Shown here: piece by piece, positions 51,040 to 60,948 of the stretch | How positions within the stretch are numbered: the first letter of the stretch is position 1 | Layout: each line of letters begins with the position of its first letter | NCBI RefSeq assembly: GCF_011050415.1 | Contig: NZ_DRFS01000024.1 | Coordinates: forward strand, 372,001-436,000 | Source of the DNA: Halomonas sp. | GTDB lineage: Bacteria; Pseudomonadota; Gammaproteobacteria; Pseudomonadales; Halomonadaceae | Length of the DNA: 64,000 nt | Reading direction: 5' to 3' | Translations under genes and position numbers: made by a program | The notes under the pieces: model-generated | Database searches by the model: none | The model's input: only the letters and a program-made list of their open reading frames with translations | Told to the model about the DNA's origin: nothing

Positions 51040-51732
51040 TTATAGTTCGCGTACGGTTAAGGCTTGGCTTGCAGCCCCATCGTGTACGTTCAGCATACGC
51101 TTAAACCATTCGTCTATCAGATCGCCCGGCTCAACAACTGCCTGAGTAGACACCACGTGCGCCCACATCATGCTGCCAAACAGCAGATAATCAGCGCCAC
51201 TAGGGGCATCGCCATCTAGAAATGCACTGTCACGCAATAGGTCTCGCACGGGGGCCAGCGCTTGGTTGAGCTGCTGCTTGCCCTGCTCCGGCTGATGGAA
51301 CTCTTCCAACGTGCAACCAAACCGTGCTTCACGGCTTTCACGAAAATAGTCTTGGTCGTCAGGATGAATGGCTGCGAACAAGTCCATGGCAATAATCCGA
51401 AATAGCGCTGGATTTACGCTGCGCTCAACCAAGTATTTGAACAGCAAAGCCCGCTGATAGCTGGCTCCTTCACCCAGGACTGGGGCCTCTGGATACGCTT
51501 TATCCAGATAGCGCATGATCGCGAAGCTGTCGGTAACAACTTGGTCACCATCGCAAAGCACCGGCACTTTGTCGTAGTCGGCAAAGGCCAGAGCCTGCTT
51601 GTCTTTAAAGCGCCACGCGACAGTAGTGAATTCAAGGCCTTTGTGAGCAAGGGCCATGCACACCCGCCAGCAATAGGGAGAGAAGCGAAGCCGTTCGTCT
51701 CGGCCACACAAGTCGTAGAGTTTTATTGCCAC
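51040..51732 (-). CDS. Glutathione transferase family protein
   Basis: A 230-residue protein with a thioredoxin-like N-domain (LYDLCGRDERLRFSPYCWRVCMALAHKGLEF in part; Ser-Pro-Tyr-Cys active-site region) and VTDSFAIMRYLDKAYPEAP typical of the GSH-binding half. The C-domain resembles the beta-etherase-like branch. GTG51732 is preferred with AAAGGAG nine bases upstream; ATG51762 would add ten residues. Function unknown. Confidence 0.8.
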   Translation of the reverse strand: MAIKLYDLCGRDERLRFSPYCWRVCMALAHKGLEFTTVAWRFKDKQALAFADYDKVPVLCDGDQVVTDSFAIMRYLDKAYPEAPVLGEGASYQRALLFKYLVERSVNPALFRIIAMDLFAAIHPDDQDYFRESREARFGCTLEEFHQPEQGKQQLNQALAPVRDLLRDSAFLDGDAPSGADYLLFGSMMWAHVVSTQAVVEPGDLIDEWFKRMLNVHDGAASQALTVREL

Positions 51733-52118
51733 AGTCAAAGGCTCCTTTTGAAAACTAGTCATCGTTCGTAAATATTTGCTTGGATAACAATGAGCGCAAG
51801 TCCCCCTCTAAGCAAGTGATGCGATTATCTAGTCTGCACTCTCTTTTGAGATATTAACTGCACTGTCTATTAGTCTAATGGGCGCGCTGGCAAACCACCT
51901 TAATACAAATCAAATTAAATCAATAAAAACAATTAACTAACTTTTAAAAAGCGGTTTAAAACCGCTTTCCAAACAAGCGTTACACTGGTAAGACCAATTT
52001 TCCAATGTAGTCATCTCCTAAGCCTAAACGTATCTTTCACATACACCCGACTGGCCTCACAACAGCCAGACGGTTTTCCCGGAGCATACCAAATCAATAA
52101 CAAGGGGCAGTTCCTTCC
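51733..52118. other. Promoter region of the lactate permease gene
   Basis: An A+T-rich stretch without an ORF. Holds a palindromic stem AAAGCGGTTT/AAACCGCTTT-like at about 51948-51968 that on the minus strand ends in TTTTT, the PdhR/LldR-type operator at 51984-51999, and the ribosome site AAGGGGC before ATG52119. Confidence 0.6.
51984..51999. promoter_or_regulatory. PdhR/LldR-type operator upstream of the lactate permease gene
   Basis: ACTGGTAAGACCAATT fits the GntR-family PdhR/LldR pattern TGGTnnnACCA, with the expected AATT flank on one side. It is 120 bases upstream of the start, in or near the promoter. The regulator gene is not in the window. Confidence 0.65.
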
Positions 52119-53810
52119 ATGAATGAAACCACACTTGCACTTCTGGCTTTCTTGCCGCTGTTGCTAGCAGGTATTTTGCTCATCGGTTTTAAAATACCCG
52201 CTAAAATAGCGATGCCTATCGTTTTCCTAACCGCTGCCATTATTGGCTTAACAGTTTGGGATATGTCGTTTAGCCGAGTGGCGGCTTCAACCATTCAAGG
52301 TTTGATCCAAACCGCTGGGCTTCTATGGATTATTTTTGGCGCTATCCTGCTGCTTAACACGCTTAAGCATTCGGGTGGTATTACCGCTATTCGTAACGGA
52401 TTTTCAGATATTAGTCCTGACCGTCGCGTACAGGCGTTGATTGTTGCTTGGCTGTTCGGCTGCTTTATCGAAGGCGCATCTGGCTTCGGCACCCCTGCTG
52501 CTGTTGCGGCGCCTCTGATGGTTGCCCTGGGCTTCCCAGCGCTTGCCGCCGTCGTTGTCGGCATGATGATTCAATCCACACCGGTTTCCTTCGGCGCGGT
52601 GGGTACGCCCATTGTCGTTGGTGTTGGCAGCGGTGTAGATCGCGCGGGTATTACCGCTGAGCTTGAATCAGTGGGTTCAAGCTGGGATGTCTATTTCCAG
52701 TTAGTCACCAGCGAAGTGGCGATTACTCACGGTATCGTGGGTATTTTAATGCCGCTGATTCTGGTGACCGTGATGGTGCGTTTCTTCGGTGCCAATAAAT
52801 CGTGGAAAGAGGGGCTGTCTATTACCCCCTTCGCCATCTTCACCGGTATCTGTTTTGTAGTGCCTTACATGCTGGTAGGCGTATTGCTGGGACCTGAGTT
52901 CCCGTCAATGATCGGCGCCATGGTGGGCTTAGCAATTGTGGTACCGGCCGCCAAACGCGGCTTCCTAATGCCTAAAGACACCTGGGATTTCCCGGAAGAG
53001 AGCGCCTGGCCTGACGAGTGGATCGGTAACCTGCAAATCAAGCTTGACGATGTGGTGGGCAGAGCGCCTATGTCCACCTTTAAAGGGTGGATTCCTTACG
53101 TACTGCTGGCACTGTTCCTGGTTGCCTCGCGTACTATTGAGCCACTGCGCGTTGCACTGACCTCAATCAACCTCAACTGGAATAATATTCTTGGTGAGAC
53201 TGGGGTAAGCGGTGGCGTTCAGCCGCTCTATTTGCCGGGCGGTATTATTCTTGCGGTGGTCTTTGTCACTTATTTCTTGCATCGCATGAATCCGCAAAAA
53301 ATGAGCGCGGCCATTTCAGAATCGACCAAAACCATTTTTGGTGCTGGTTTCGTACTGATCTTCACCGTGCCTATGGTACGTATATTGATCAATTCCGGCG
53401 TTAACGGCGCTGATCTTGTCTCAATGCCGGTCATGATGGCACAGGCGGTCGCTGACAGTGTTGGCGGTATCTACCCGCTGTTTGCGCCAGCGGTAGGTGC
53501 AATGGGCGCCTTTATTGCCGGTTCCAACACGGTGTCTAACCTGATGCTGGCGGAATTTCAGTTCAATGTTGCCCAGACACTAGGCCTCTCCACTGCCATG
53601 ATGATTGCACTTCAAGCAGTGGGTGCGGCGGCAGGTAATATGATTGCGATTCATAATGTGGTCGCGGCATCGGCGACGGTTGGCCTGCTAGGACGAGAAG
53701 GCGCTACGATCCGTAAGACGATTTTGCCAACGATCTACTACCTCGTCTTCACCGGTATCATTGCGATGGTGGCCTTCTATGTGATTGGCGTAACCGATAC
53801 GTTGATGTGA
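52119..53810 (+). CDS. lldP: L-lactate permease
   Basis: A 563-residue, 12-14-TM LctP/LldP-family transporter. [32 protein letters not shown] (in part) and [18 protein letters not shown] are diagnostic, as is [29 protein letters not shown] near the C-terminus (in part). Takes up lactate and possibly glycolate with protons. Preceded by a PdhR/LldR-type operator and ended by a strong palindromic stem. No lactate dehydrogenase is directly linked, but an FAD/Fe-S 2-hydroxyacid-type dehydrogenase lies 0.7 kb away on the other strand. Confidence 0.93.
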   Translation: MNETTLALLAFLPLLLAGILLIGFKIPAKIAMPIVFLTAAIIGLTVWDMSFSRVAASTIQGLIQTAGLLWIIFGAILLLNTLKHSGGITAIRNGFSDISPDRRVQALIVAWLFGCFIEGASGFGTPAAVAAPLMVALGFPALAAVVVGMMIQSTPVSFGAVGTPIVVGVGSGVDRAGITAELESVGSSWDVYFQLVTSEVAITHGIVGILMPLILVTVMVRFFGANKSWKEGLSITPFAIFTGICFVVPYMLVGVLLGPEFPSMIGAMVGLAIVVPAAKRGFLMPKDTWDFPEESAWPDEWIGNLQIKLDDVVGRAPMSTFKGWIPYVLLALFLVASRTIEPLRVALTSINLNWNNILGETGVSGGVQPLYLPGGIILAVVFVTYFLHRMNPQKMSAAISESTKTIFGAGFVLIFTVPMVRILINSGVNGADLVSMPVMMAQAVADSVGGIYPLFAPAVGAMGAFIAGSNTVSNLMLAEFQFNVAQTLGLSTAMMIALQAVGAAAGNMIAIHNVVAASATVGLLGREGATIRKTILPTIYYLVFTGIIAMVAFYVIGVTDTLM

Positions 53811-53846
53811 CCATAAAACAGTCACTATAATTGCAACGCTAGAAAC

Positions 53847-53878
53847 GCAAACCCCCAGGCCTAGGCCTGGGGGTTTGC
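53847..53878. terminator. Palindromic terminator between lldP and the hexapeptide gene
   Basis: GCAAACCCCCAGGCC-TA-GGCCTGGGGGTTTGC, a perfect 15-bp stem. It lies 36 bases after the lldP stop. The T run is weak on either strand, but the stem is very stable and can serve both convergent units. Confidence 0.8.
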
Positions 53879-53928
53879 TATTTAGGACGACGTTTTTTAG
53901 CTAATCGATCTGCTTCAATCGACTTTCT

Positions 53929-54453
53929 TCAATCTATGCGCTTTAGCTGTTGGCTATGGAGCTTACCGCGCTCAACGTAGCTTTGGGCGTTCTGCTTTAA
54001 ACCCGCCACTACCTCTTCAGAAAGCTCCCGCACTACCCGGGCAGGCGAGCCGACGATTAGCGAGTTAGGTGGAAACACCGCGCCTTCTTTAATGAAGGCA
54101 CCTGCGCCCACCAGGCTATTCTCACCAATCACTGCGCCATTCAGCACCACCGCTTGAATGCCGATTAAACAGCCGTCTCCGATGCTACAACCATGTAGCA
54201 TGGCCTGATGCCCTACCGTTACGCCATTACCGATTTTAAGCGGAAAGCCTGGGTCAGCGTGGAGTACGGCGCCATCCTGAATATTGCTCTCTTCGCCCAC
54301 CTCAAGATGATCGGTATCACCGCGTAACACCGCCTGATACCACACGCTTGAACGTGCCTTTAAGGTCACCTGGCCGATAACATCGGCCGTTTCCGCAATG
54401 TATACGTCGTCGTGAATATCCGGGCGATGCTCGCCGTATTGATAAATGGCCAC
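53929..54453 (-). CDS. Gamma-carbonic-anhydrase-like hexapeptide protein
   Basis: A 174-residue left-handed beta-helix protein of the YrdA/CaiE/PaaY group. Seen: VYIAETADVIGQVTLKARSSVWYQAVLRGD (in part), NIQDGAVLHAD, GHQAMLHGCSIGDGCLIG (metal-ligand His residues) and VGSPARVVRELSE. Members are gamma-carbonic anhydrases or thioesterase-like partners of CoA pathways. GTG54453 has AGGAGGT four bases upstream. Last gene of the run from the TRAP importer, which suggests a housekeeping or thioester-repair role for that pathway. Confidence 0.88.
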   Translation of the reverse strand: MAIYQYGEHRPDIHDDVYIAETADVIGQVTLKARSSVWYQAVLRGDTDHLEVGEESNIQDGAVLHADPGFPLKIGNGVTVGHQAMLHGCSIGDGCLIGIQAVVLNGAVIGENSLVGAGAFIKEGAVFPPNSLIVGSPARVVRELSEEVVAGLKQNAQSYVERGKLHSQQLKRID

Positions 54454-54487
54454 ATTGACCTCCTGGGTTATTGTTGGTGTCCAGTAT

Positions 54488-57400
54488 TCAGGCTAGCGCT
54501 TGCTCCAGCAAGCGAGCAACGTGAATCGCTTCACGACCGCTACCATCATGAATCTGATGGCGACAGCTGGTGCCATCGGCAACCACGACTGCATTGGCGT
54601 CGGCCTTACGGATTGCTGGCAATAACGACAGCTCCGCCATTTTTAACGAGGCGTCGTAGTGCTCCGCCTCATAGCCAAAGCTTCCGGCCATGCCACAACA
54701 GGAAGACTCAATGGTCTCGACTTTAAGGTCGGGAATCCAGCCCAGCACCTGCTCAACGGGGCGCAGCGCATCAAAGGCCTTTTGGTGGCAGTGGCCGTGT
54801 AGCATCGCCCGCTCGTAGTTCAGCGGCTTAAGTTCAAGAGGGAGCTGATTCTCGGTACGCGCCCTGACCAGAAACTCTTCAAACAGATAGGCGGAGGCCG
54901 ATAGCGCTTTCGCCTCTTCGCCAAAGCCATACTGCAGGAACTCATCGCGCATGCTGAGCAAGCAAGAGGGCTCCAGGCCTACTATCGCCACGCCGCGCTC
55001 TACAAACGGCATGAGGTGCTCAAGGGTACGCTTGGCCTCCGCCTTGGCTTTATCAAACTGCCCGGAAGAGAGGTAAGTACGCCCGCAGCAGAGTGGCCGT
55101 TGACCCTTTGTCACATTCAGATGAACAAGGTAGCCCGCCGCTTCCAGTACCCGCTTGGCCGCTTTGGCGTTATCACCTTCCATATAGTTATTAAAAGTAT
55201 CCACAAACAGCAGCACTTCCCGCTCAGAAGTGACTGGCTGCCTAGATGCCTCGGCACTAGCGAGGAAATTTCCTTTAAACATCGGTAGCGAGCGCTGGGG
55301 TGCCAGCTTTAACGCTTGCTTGATCTGCTTAGCAAGAAACGGCACACGCTCAACGCCGTTAACCAGCGCTGAAAACTTGCTCGCCCAGGGTGCATAGCGC
55401 GGCATTTCACCGACCATACGATCACGCAGCGATAAGCCTTTGACACGGGCCCGGGCGGTGCGCGCTTCTATCTTAAACTTGGCCATATCTACGCCTGTAG
55501 GGCAGTCCCGCTTGCAGCCCTTGCAAGATACGCAGAGATCCAGCGCTTCTTTGACATCATCGCTGGCCAGCCCTTCATCACCTAGCTGGCCAGAAAGTAC
55601 TAAACGCAAGGTGTTAGCGCGACCGCGGGTAAGGTGCTGTTCATCTTTCGTCACTCGGAAACTTGGGCACATGGTGCCTGCATCAAACTTGCGGCAGTGG
55701 CCGTTGTTGTTGCACATCTCTACCGCCATGGCTAAACCATGGGTAGCATCGCCGCCTGAGCCTGGGGCAGTTTGCTCGCCCGTTAACGGGTCACGCTTAA
55801 CGTTCCACGCGGACCAGTCAAACACCGGAGTAAGCGGAATCGTGGTGTAACTCTTCGGAAAACGAAAATAGCGCTCGTCATCCATTTTTGGGGTATCGAC
55901 AATTTTGCCTGGATTAAACAGGTTCTCAGGGTCAAACAGCTGCTTTATTTCGCGGAAGGCATTATTGACCGTTTCGCCAAACTGCCATGCCACCCATTCG
56001 CCACGGCATATACCATCGCCATGCTCGCCAGAATAGGCGCCTTTATATTCGCGAACTAGCGCGGAAGCCAGCTCGGCAATTTCACGCATTTTCTCTGCAC
56101 CGTCCCGACGCATATCGAGAATCGGCCGCACGTGCAGCGTGCCGACGCCTGCGTGGGCGTACCAGGTGCCCTCCGTGCCATAGCGGTTGAATACCTCGGT
56201 AAGCTTGTCGGTGTACTCGGCCAGATGCTCAAGCGGCACTGCGCAATCTTCAATAAACGAGACCGGCTTACCATCGCCCTTCATGCTCATCATGATGTTG
56301 AGCCCGGCTTTGCGCACGTTCCACAGCGCTTTCTGCTCAGCCGCCTCGGGCATATCCACCACGCTGCCCGGCAGACCTAAATCACCCATTAATTCATTAA
56401 GCCCACGTAGCGCCTCAAGCTGCGCTGCGTGGTCGTGACCGGCAAACTCCACTAGCAGAATGGCTTCCGGCTTGCCGATTAGCGCTTTTTCAATGACCGG
56501 ACGAAATGCGGGATTCTCCAGCGACAGTTCGATCATGGTGCGATCAACCAGCTCGACCGCCGTGGGGCCAAGCTTGACGATATGCTGGGTAAAATCCATC
56601 GCTTGGTAAAATGTTGGGAAATTCACCACGCCAAGCACTTTTTGTTCAGGAAGTGGTGAAAGCCTGAGTTTGATGCGCTGGCTAACCCCAAGCGTACCTT
56701 CCGAGCCCACCAATAGGTGAGCCAGGTTGGCACGGTTGCCTGGGTCATAGGGCATCGGGTTCTGACAATCAAACAGATCCAGGTTATAGCCACCGACGCG
56801 ACGCAACACCTTGGGGAAGTGATCGCGAATTTCCGGGCCCACACGCTCCGCAATCGCCCGCACCTGCTGGGCAAGGCGCTGCTCGCTCGAGCCTTCCGCA
56901 AAGCTATCAACGAAACCAAAACTCGCCGCGCTGCCGTCAGCCAATAGCGCATCCACCCCCAGCACGTTGTGCACCATGTTGCCGTAGTAGATCGACCGCG
57001 ACCCGCAGGAGTTATTGCCCGCCATACCGCCGATGGTGCACTGGGCGCTGGTAGAGACATCTACCGGATACCAGAGCCCATGAGGTTTGAGCCAGGCGTT
57101 GAGGTGGTCAAGCACGATGCCCGGCTCGACCACCACGGTGCGCGCTTCAGCTTCGAACTCAATCACTTGGTTAAGCCAGCGGGTGGTGTCGATCACCAGG
57201 GCTTCACCGACGGTTTGACCACACTGGCTGGTACCCGCGCCCCGGGCCAAGATCGGCACCTTGGCATCACGGGCAATATCCAGGGCAATTTTCAGGTCTT
57301 GCTGGTGGCGCGGGATGACCACGCCTAGCGGTGTTACCTGATAAATAGAAGCGTCGGTTGAATATCGCCCCCGGGTTGCCCGATCAAACAGCACCTCTCC

Positions 57401-57490
57401 CGCCATTTCTCGAGATAAACGCTCGGCGAATTCGCCGAGCGGTTTAATCTTGGCATCGCGGGACGGGTATTGGTTCGTCAGAGACGTCAT
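54488..57490 (-). CDS. FAD/Fe-S D-2-hydroxyacid dehydrogenase, YdiJ type
   Basis: A 1000-residue fusion. The N-terminal FAD-binding domain has VPILARGAGTSQCGQTVG and IGGMAGNNSCGSRSIYYG. Next, the FAD-oxidase C domain (HAGVGTLHVRPILD; SGEHGDGICRGEWV). The Fe-S part has CNNNGHCRKFDAGTMCPSFR and CVSCKGCKRDCPTGVDMAKFK (in part), then two CCG domains (RPLCCGRTYLSSGQ; SCCGMAGSFGYE). YdiJ-like proteins oxidise D-lactate or D-2-hydroxyglutarate to the keto acid and pass electrons to quinone. Start ATG57490. Follows the aminotransferase by 18 bases. Confidence 0.88.
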   Translation of the reverse strand: MTSLTNQYPSRDAKIKPLGEFAERLSREMAGEVLFDRATRGRYSTDASIYQVTPLGVVIPRHQQDLKIALDIARDAKVPILARGAGTSQCGQTVGEALVIDTTRWLNQVIEFEAEARTVVVEPGIVLDHLNAWLKPHGLWYPVDVSTSAQCTIGGMAGNNSCGSRSIYYGNMVHNVLGVDALLADGSAASFGFVDSFAEGSSEQRLAQQVRAIAERVGPEIRDHFPKVLRRVGGYNLDLFDCQNPMPYDPGNRANLAHLLVGSEGTLGVSQRIKLRLSPLPEQKVLGVVNFPTFYQAMDFTQHIVKLGPTAVELVDRTMIELSLENPAFRPVIEKALIGKPEAILLVEFAGHDHAAQLEALRGLNELMGDLGLPGSVVDMPEAAEQKALWNVRKAGLNIMMSMKGDGKPVSFIEDCAVPLEHLAEYTDKLTEVFNRYGTEGTWYAHAGVGTLHVRPILDMRRDGAEKMREIAELASALVREYKGAYSGEHGDGICRGEWVAWQFGETVNNAFREIKQLFDPENLFNPGKIVDTPKMDDERYFRFPKSYTTIPLTPVFDWSAWNVKRDPLTGEQTAPGSGGDATHGLAMAVEMCNNNGHCRKFDAGTMCPSFRVTKDEQHLTRGRANTLRLVLSGQLGDEGLASDDVKEALDLCVSCKGCKRDCPTGVDMAKFKIEARTARARVKGLSLRDRMVGEMPRYAPWASKFSALVNGVERVPFLAKQIKQALKLAPQRSLPMFKGNFLASAEASRQPVTSEREVLLFVDTFNNYMEGDNAKAAKRVLEAAGYLVHLNVTKGQRPLCCGRTYLSSGQFDKAKAEAKRTLEHLMPFVERGVAIVGLEPSCLLSMRDEFLQYGFGEEAKALSASAYLFEEFLVRARTENQLPLELKPLNYERAMLHGHCHQKAFDALRPVEQVLGWIPDLKVETIESSCCGMAGSFGYEAEHYDASLKMAELSLLPAIRKADANAVVVADGTSCRHQIHDGSGREAIHVARLLEQALA

Positions 57491-57508
57491 ATGGCTCTCC
57501 CCCGTCGT

Positions 57509-58720
57509 TTAACGCTCGCTTGGGTTAAGCGGGTTGGCCGCAAAGTAGTCCAGCGCGGCCGTCACGCCGCTGCCTTTGAGATTAACGCCGGACAGCTTCA
57601 TGCCCGCCTCACAGCCGCCCAAGGTGGCAATCAAGGTAAGGTCGTTGCAATCGCCCAAGTGGCCGATACGGAACATTTTGCCCTTGGCCTTACCCAGCCC
57701 CATGCCTAATGAGAGGTCAAAACGCTCATAGATAATCTTGCGCACCGCATCCGCATCGACACCCTCTGGCATCACCACGCCGGTTAACACTGGCGAGTAA
57801 ACAGACGGATCCAAGCACTGAATTTCAAGACCCCACGCCTCTACCGCCGCGCGTACGCCCGCGGCCCACCGCTGATGGCGAGCCAATACATGCTCCATGC
57901 CTTCATCCAGCAGCATATCCAGCGCTTCATTAAGGCCGTACAGCAAGTTAGTGCTGGGCGTGTAGGGCCAGTAACCATTTTTGTTAGCTTCTAAAATTTC
58001 ATCCCAGGCCCAGAAGCTTTTGGGTAGTTTGGCCTGCTTGCTGGCTTCAATCGCTTTTGGCGAGAGCGCGTTAAAACTAATGCCTGGTGGCAGCATCAAG
58101 CCTTTTTGCGAGCCAGAGACGGTGACATCAACGCCCCACGCATCATGGCAGTAGTCGGCGCTGGCCAAACCGGAAATAGTATCGACAATCAGCAGGGCTG
58201 GGTGGCCCGCCGCATCGATGGCTTTACGCACTGCGGCAATGTCGCTGGTCACGCCGGTAGAGGTCTCGTTATGTACCACACAGACAGCTTTGAGCTCGTG
58301 GTTGGTATCCTCTTTCAGCCGCGCTTCGATCATGTCGGCCTGAACACCGTGGCGCCAGCCTTCGTAGCCCGGCAGGCCCAGAAACTCAGGCTGAATATCC
58401 AGACGTAGCGCCATTTTTTGCCATAGCGTGGCGAAGTGCCCGGTCTCAAACATCAATACTTTATCGCCCGGTGACATGGTATTAGCCAAGGCGGCTTCCC
58501 ATGCACCCGTTCCCGACGCCGGGTAGATAATCACCGGGTTCTCGGTTTTGAAGATTTTTTGAATCTTGCTCAGTAGCTCAAGGCCAAGAGCGCCAAACTC
58601 AGGCCCACGATGGTCGATCGTGGGCAGGCTCATGGCACGCAAAATGCGGTCTGGCACCGGAGAAGGCCCAGGGATTTGTAAAAAGTGACGGCCGGAAGGG
58701 TGGAAATTAAGCTTCAACAT
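57509..58720 (-). CDS. Class V aminotransferase, serine/alanine-glyoxylate type
   Basis: A 403-residue PLP enzyme. IPGPSPVPDRILRAMSLPTIDHRGPEF is typical of serine-glyoxylate/alanine-glyoxylate aminotransferases (in part). PLP Lys lies in VTVSGSQKGLMLPPG. VCVVHNETSTGV and IVDTISGLAS line the cofactor. Expected to move an amino group onto glyoxylate, giving glycine, or the reverse. ATG58720 has AGGAAAAACC upstream; the open frame runs 38 codons further. The purine route also makes glyoxylate, but the gene sits in the TRAP/CoA run. Confidence 0.88.
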   Translation of the reverse strand: MLKLNFHPSGRHFLQIPGPSPVPDRILRAMSLPTIDHRGPEFGALGLELLSKIQKIFKTENPVIIYPASGTGAWEAALANTMSPGDKVLMFETGHFATLWQKMALRLDIQPEFLGLPGYEGWRHGVQADMIEARLKEDTNHELKAVCVVHNETSTGVTSDIAAVRKAIDAAGHPALLIVDTISGLASADYCHDAWGVDVTVSGSQKGLMLPPGISFNALSPKAIEASKQAKLPKSFWAWDEILEANKNGYWPYTPSTNLLYGLNEALDMLLDEGMEHVLARHQRWAAGVRAAVEAWGLEIQCLDPSVYSPVLTGVVMPEGVDADAVRKIIYERFDLSLGMGLGKAKGKMFRIGHLGDCNDLTLIATLGGCEAGMKLSGVNLKGSGVTAALDYFAANPLNPSER

Positions 58721-58821
58721 GGTGGTTTTTCCTATTTTTTGTTGTGCGGTTGTTGTTGTGCGTCTAGTGGCTTGACCAATGATTTTGGATAATGAATGCA
58801 ATCTATCGCAATAAAAAAGCG

Positions 58822-60009
58822 CTACTTTATGCATCCATCCGCGCGCAAGCTATCAAGCTCTGCGCCAGAGAACCCTAAACTATCCAGCACTTCATCAGTA
58901 TGCTGCCCAAATAATGGAGCGGGACTTCGGATCTGCGAGGGTGTCTCGGAGAACTTGCTTGGAAACCCAATCGTCTTCATTTTGCCAATCACCGGGTGAT
59001 CCATCTCTTGCACCATGCCCCGCGCTAGGTAATGCTCATCCTGCATCGCCTGGGCGAAGTCGTTTATTGGTCCGGCAGGCACACCCGCGCTGTCACACAA
59101 CACCAGCCACTCATCGACCGTTTTATCTGCCATTAGCTCTTCCAGCAGCGCCTCCAGCTCTTCGACGTGCTGGCCGCGGTTCTGGTTGGTAATAAAGCGT
59201 GGGTCTTGCATAAGCTCTTCGCGCTTTAGGACATCCTGACAGAAGCGCTCCCAGGTGCGCTGGTTGGCGCAGCCAAGCATCAAAAAGCCATCGCTGGCTT
59301 TGACTGCCTGATAAGGTGCGGAAACACGGTGACGCCAGCCCGTTGGCCCTGGCACCGTGCCTTCAGAGAAATAGGCCGCCGCTTCCCAGGTAAACCAGGG
59401 CAAACCGCACTCGGTGATGGCGATATCGATATGCTGACCTTCACCGGTTTTCATCTTGTGAATACAGGCAGCAAGTATCGAGTACACCGCGGTTAAGCCA
59501 CCGCCAATATCGTAAACCGCAATACCGGTTTTAAGCGGGCGCTTGCCCTCTTCCCCGGTCATCGACATCAAACCTGTCATGCCTTGCGCGACTAAATCAA
59601 AGCCTCCTTTATGGCTATAGGGGCCGGTTTGGCCATAACCTGAAATGGAGCAGTAGACGATGCCAGGGTTGATCGCTTTGATGGTGTCGTAATCAATCTC
59701 AAGTGACTTGGTCACGCCAGGCCGATAGTTCTCGACAATAACATCTGCGTCAGCCGCTAAGCGGTAAAAGATTTGTCGTGCGCGCTCGTCTTTAAGGTTG
59801 AGTGAGATACTTTTTTTGTTACGGTTAATCTGTGAAAAGCAGGTCGACTCACCGTTAACGTAAGGCCCCATTTGGCGGCTATCGTCTCCGCCATTGAGCT
59901 TCTCGACCTTAATCACCTCGGCACCCATGTCCGCCAGCACCATGGTGCAGTATGGGCCTGCCATAATCTGTGATACATCCAGCACTTTTATATCTTGTAG
60001 GGGAAGCAT
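58822..60009 (-). CDS. CaiB/BaiF-family CoA-transferase
   Basis: A 395-residue class III CoA-transferase. Motifs: IKVLDVSQIMAGPYCTMVLADMGAEVIKVE (in part), NRNKKSISLNLK, and the catalytic Asp expected in GIAVYDIGGGLTAVYSIL. It would activate an acid as CoA thioester. ATG60009 is chosen with AGGAGGAG upstream. It lies between the crotonase gene and the aminotransferase gene in one co-directional run. Substrate unknown. Confidence 0.92.
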   Translation of the reverse strand: MLPLQDIKVLDVSQIMAGPYCTMVLADMGAEVIKVEKLNGGDDSRQMGPYVNGESTCFSQINRNKKSISLNLKDERARQIFYRLAADADVIVENYRPGVTKSLEIDYDTIKAINPGIVYCSISGYGQTGPYSHKGGFDLVAQGMTGLMSMTGEEGKRPLKTGIAVYDIGGGLTAVYSILAACIHKMKTGEGQHIDIAITECGLPWFTWEAAAYFSEGTVPGPTGWRHRVSAPYQAVKASDGFLMLGCANQRTWERFCQDVLKREELMQDPRFITNQNRGQHVEELEALLEELMADKTVDEWLVLCDSAGVPAGPINDFAQAMQDEHYLARGMVQEMDHPVIGKMKTIGFPSKFSETPSQIRSPAPLFGQHTDEVLDSLGFSGAELDSLRADGCIK

Positions 60010-60051
60010 ACGCTCTCCTCCTAATGTGAAGTTTTGCATGTTGGCCGACCG

Positions 60052-60858
60052 CTAATGACCAGACCACTCAAAGGGCGTTTTATTGACGAACTTATCCACT
60101 GCCGCCGCAAAATCCTGGCTCATATAACAGGTGGTTACCCAATCGTCACTGGCATCAGCAGAGAGTCGGCGCTGCTCTAGCGCTCGGCCAACCAATGCCT
60201 TGCTGGCCTGAAGCGTTAACGGTGCCCGCTTGGCAAAAGCCTCAGCCAATGTGGCCACCTCAGCGTAAATGATGTCAGCGTCGAACTGCTGATTTACCAA
60301 TCCTGCTGCCAGAGCCTCGTCAGCGCCGAACAGACGTGCCATCATCAGCGCTTCTTTGGTGCGAGCAACGCCTAGCATGTCGATCATGCGTGAAACGTTG
60401 TTAATCGAAAGCGTATTACCCAGCGTTTTAGCAATCGGCACACCAAACTTCATTGTTGGGGTGGCGTAGCGAAAGTCGCACACCAGCGCCAGTGCTGCAC
60501 CACCACCTACGCAGGCACCTTCAATCAGCGCCAGGGTTGGCTTGGGAAAGGTTTCCAGCTTGCCCACCACGCGGTCAATGCGTCGCTCGTAGCCAATCGC
60601 ATCCTCAGGCTTACTAAAGCCCGAAAATTGGCTGATGTCGGTACCTGCCACAAAAGCTTCGCCGCCAACACCGTGCAGCACCACGGCATGCACGCTGTCA
60701 TCTGCTACCAACTGGTCGCAGTGCTTTTCCAGGGCGTCGTACATCTCCCAGGTCATCGCATTGCGGCTCTGGGGCCGGTTAAAACCAATCCAGGCCACGC
60801 CATTGCGAACGTCAAACGTTACGCTGTCGGTGTGGGTTAAATGATCATTAGTGCTCAT
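60052..60858 (-). CDS. Crotonase-superfamily (enoyl-CoA hydratase/isomerase) protein
   Basis: A 268-residue protein. The oxyanion-hole regions are intact: AFVAGTDISQFSGF and GACVGGGAALALVCDFRYAT. In canonical hydratases a Glu sits in the PEIxxG stretch after this; here the stretch reads FGVPIAKTLGN, without it. The second Glu region (RTKEALMMARLF) keeps a Glu. So it may not be a simple hydratase and could be an isomerase, hydrolase or C-C-cleaving member. Lies 42 bases upstream of the CoA-transferase. Confidence 0.88.
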   Translation of the reverse strand: MSTNDHLTHTDSVTFDVRNGVAWIGFNRPQSRNAMTWEMYDALEKHCDQLVADDSVHAVVLHGVGGEAFVAGTDISQFSGFSKPEDAIGYERRIDRVVGKLETFPKPTLALIEGACVGGGAALALVCDFRYATPTMKFGVPIAKTLGNTLSINNVSRMIDMLGVARTKEALMMARLFGADEALAAGLVNQQFDADIIYAEVATLAEAFAKRAPLTLQASKALVGRALEQRRLSADASDDWVTTCYMSQDFAAAVDKFVNKTPFEWSGH

Positions 60859-60948
60859 ACCGTGCTCCTGTTTCGCGTTCCGCGCTGGGCTGCGTTGACA
60901 TACTATTCGCTGCCCAGCACGCAGCTAGATGCTTAGCCACAGACCTGT

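Noticed and set aside
51948..51968. Stem before lldP as a terminator for a plus-strand gene
   Set aside because: The T run is on the minus strand and no gene reads into it from either side; it may be regulatory or chance.
54399..54406. GTATAC in the hexapeptide-protein gene as a GntR site
   Set aside because: Coding, with unsymmetric flanks; no link to purine genes.
57509..58720. Ureidoglycine-glyoxylate aminotransferase (PucG/HpxJ) of the purine route
   Set aside because: The sequence start and motifs fit the serine/alanine-glyoxylate type better, it lies far from the purine genes and has no GTATAC palindrome upstream.
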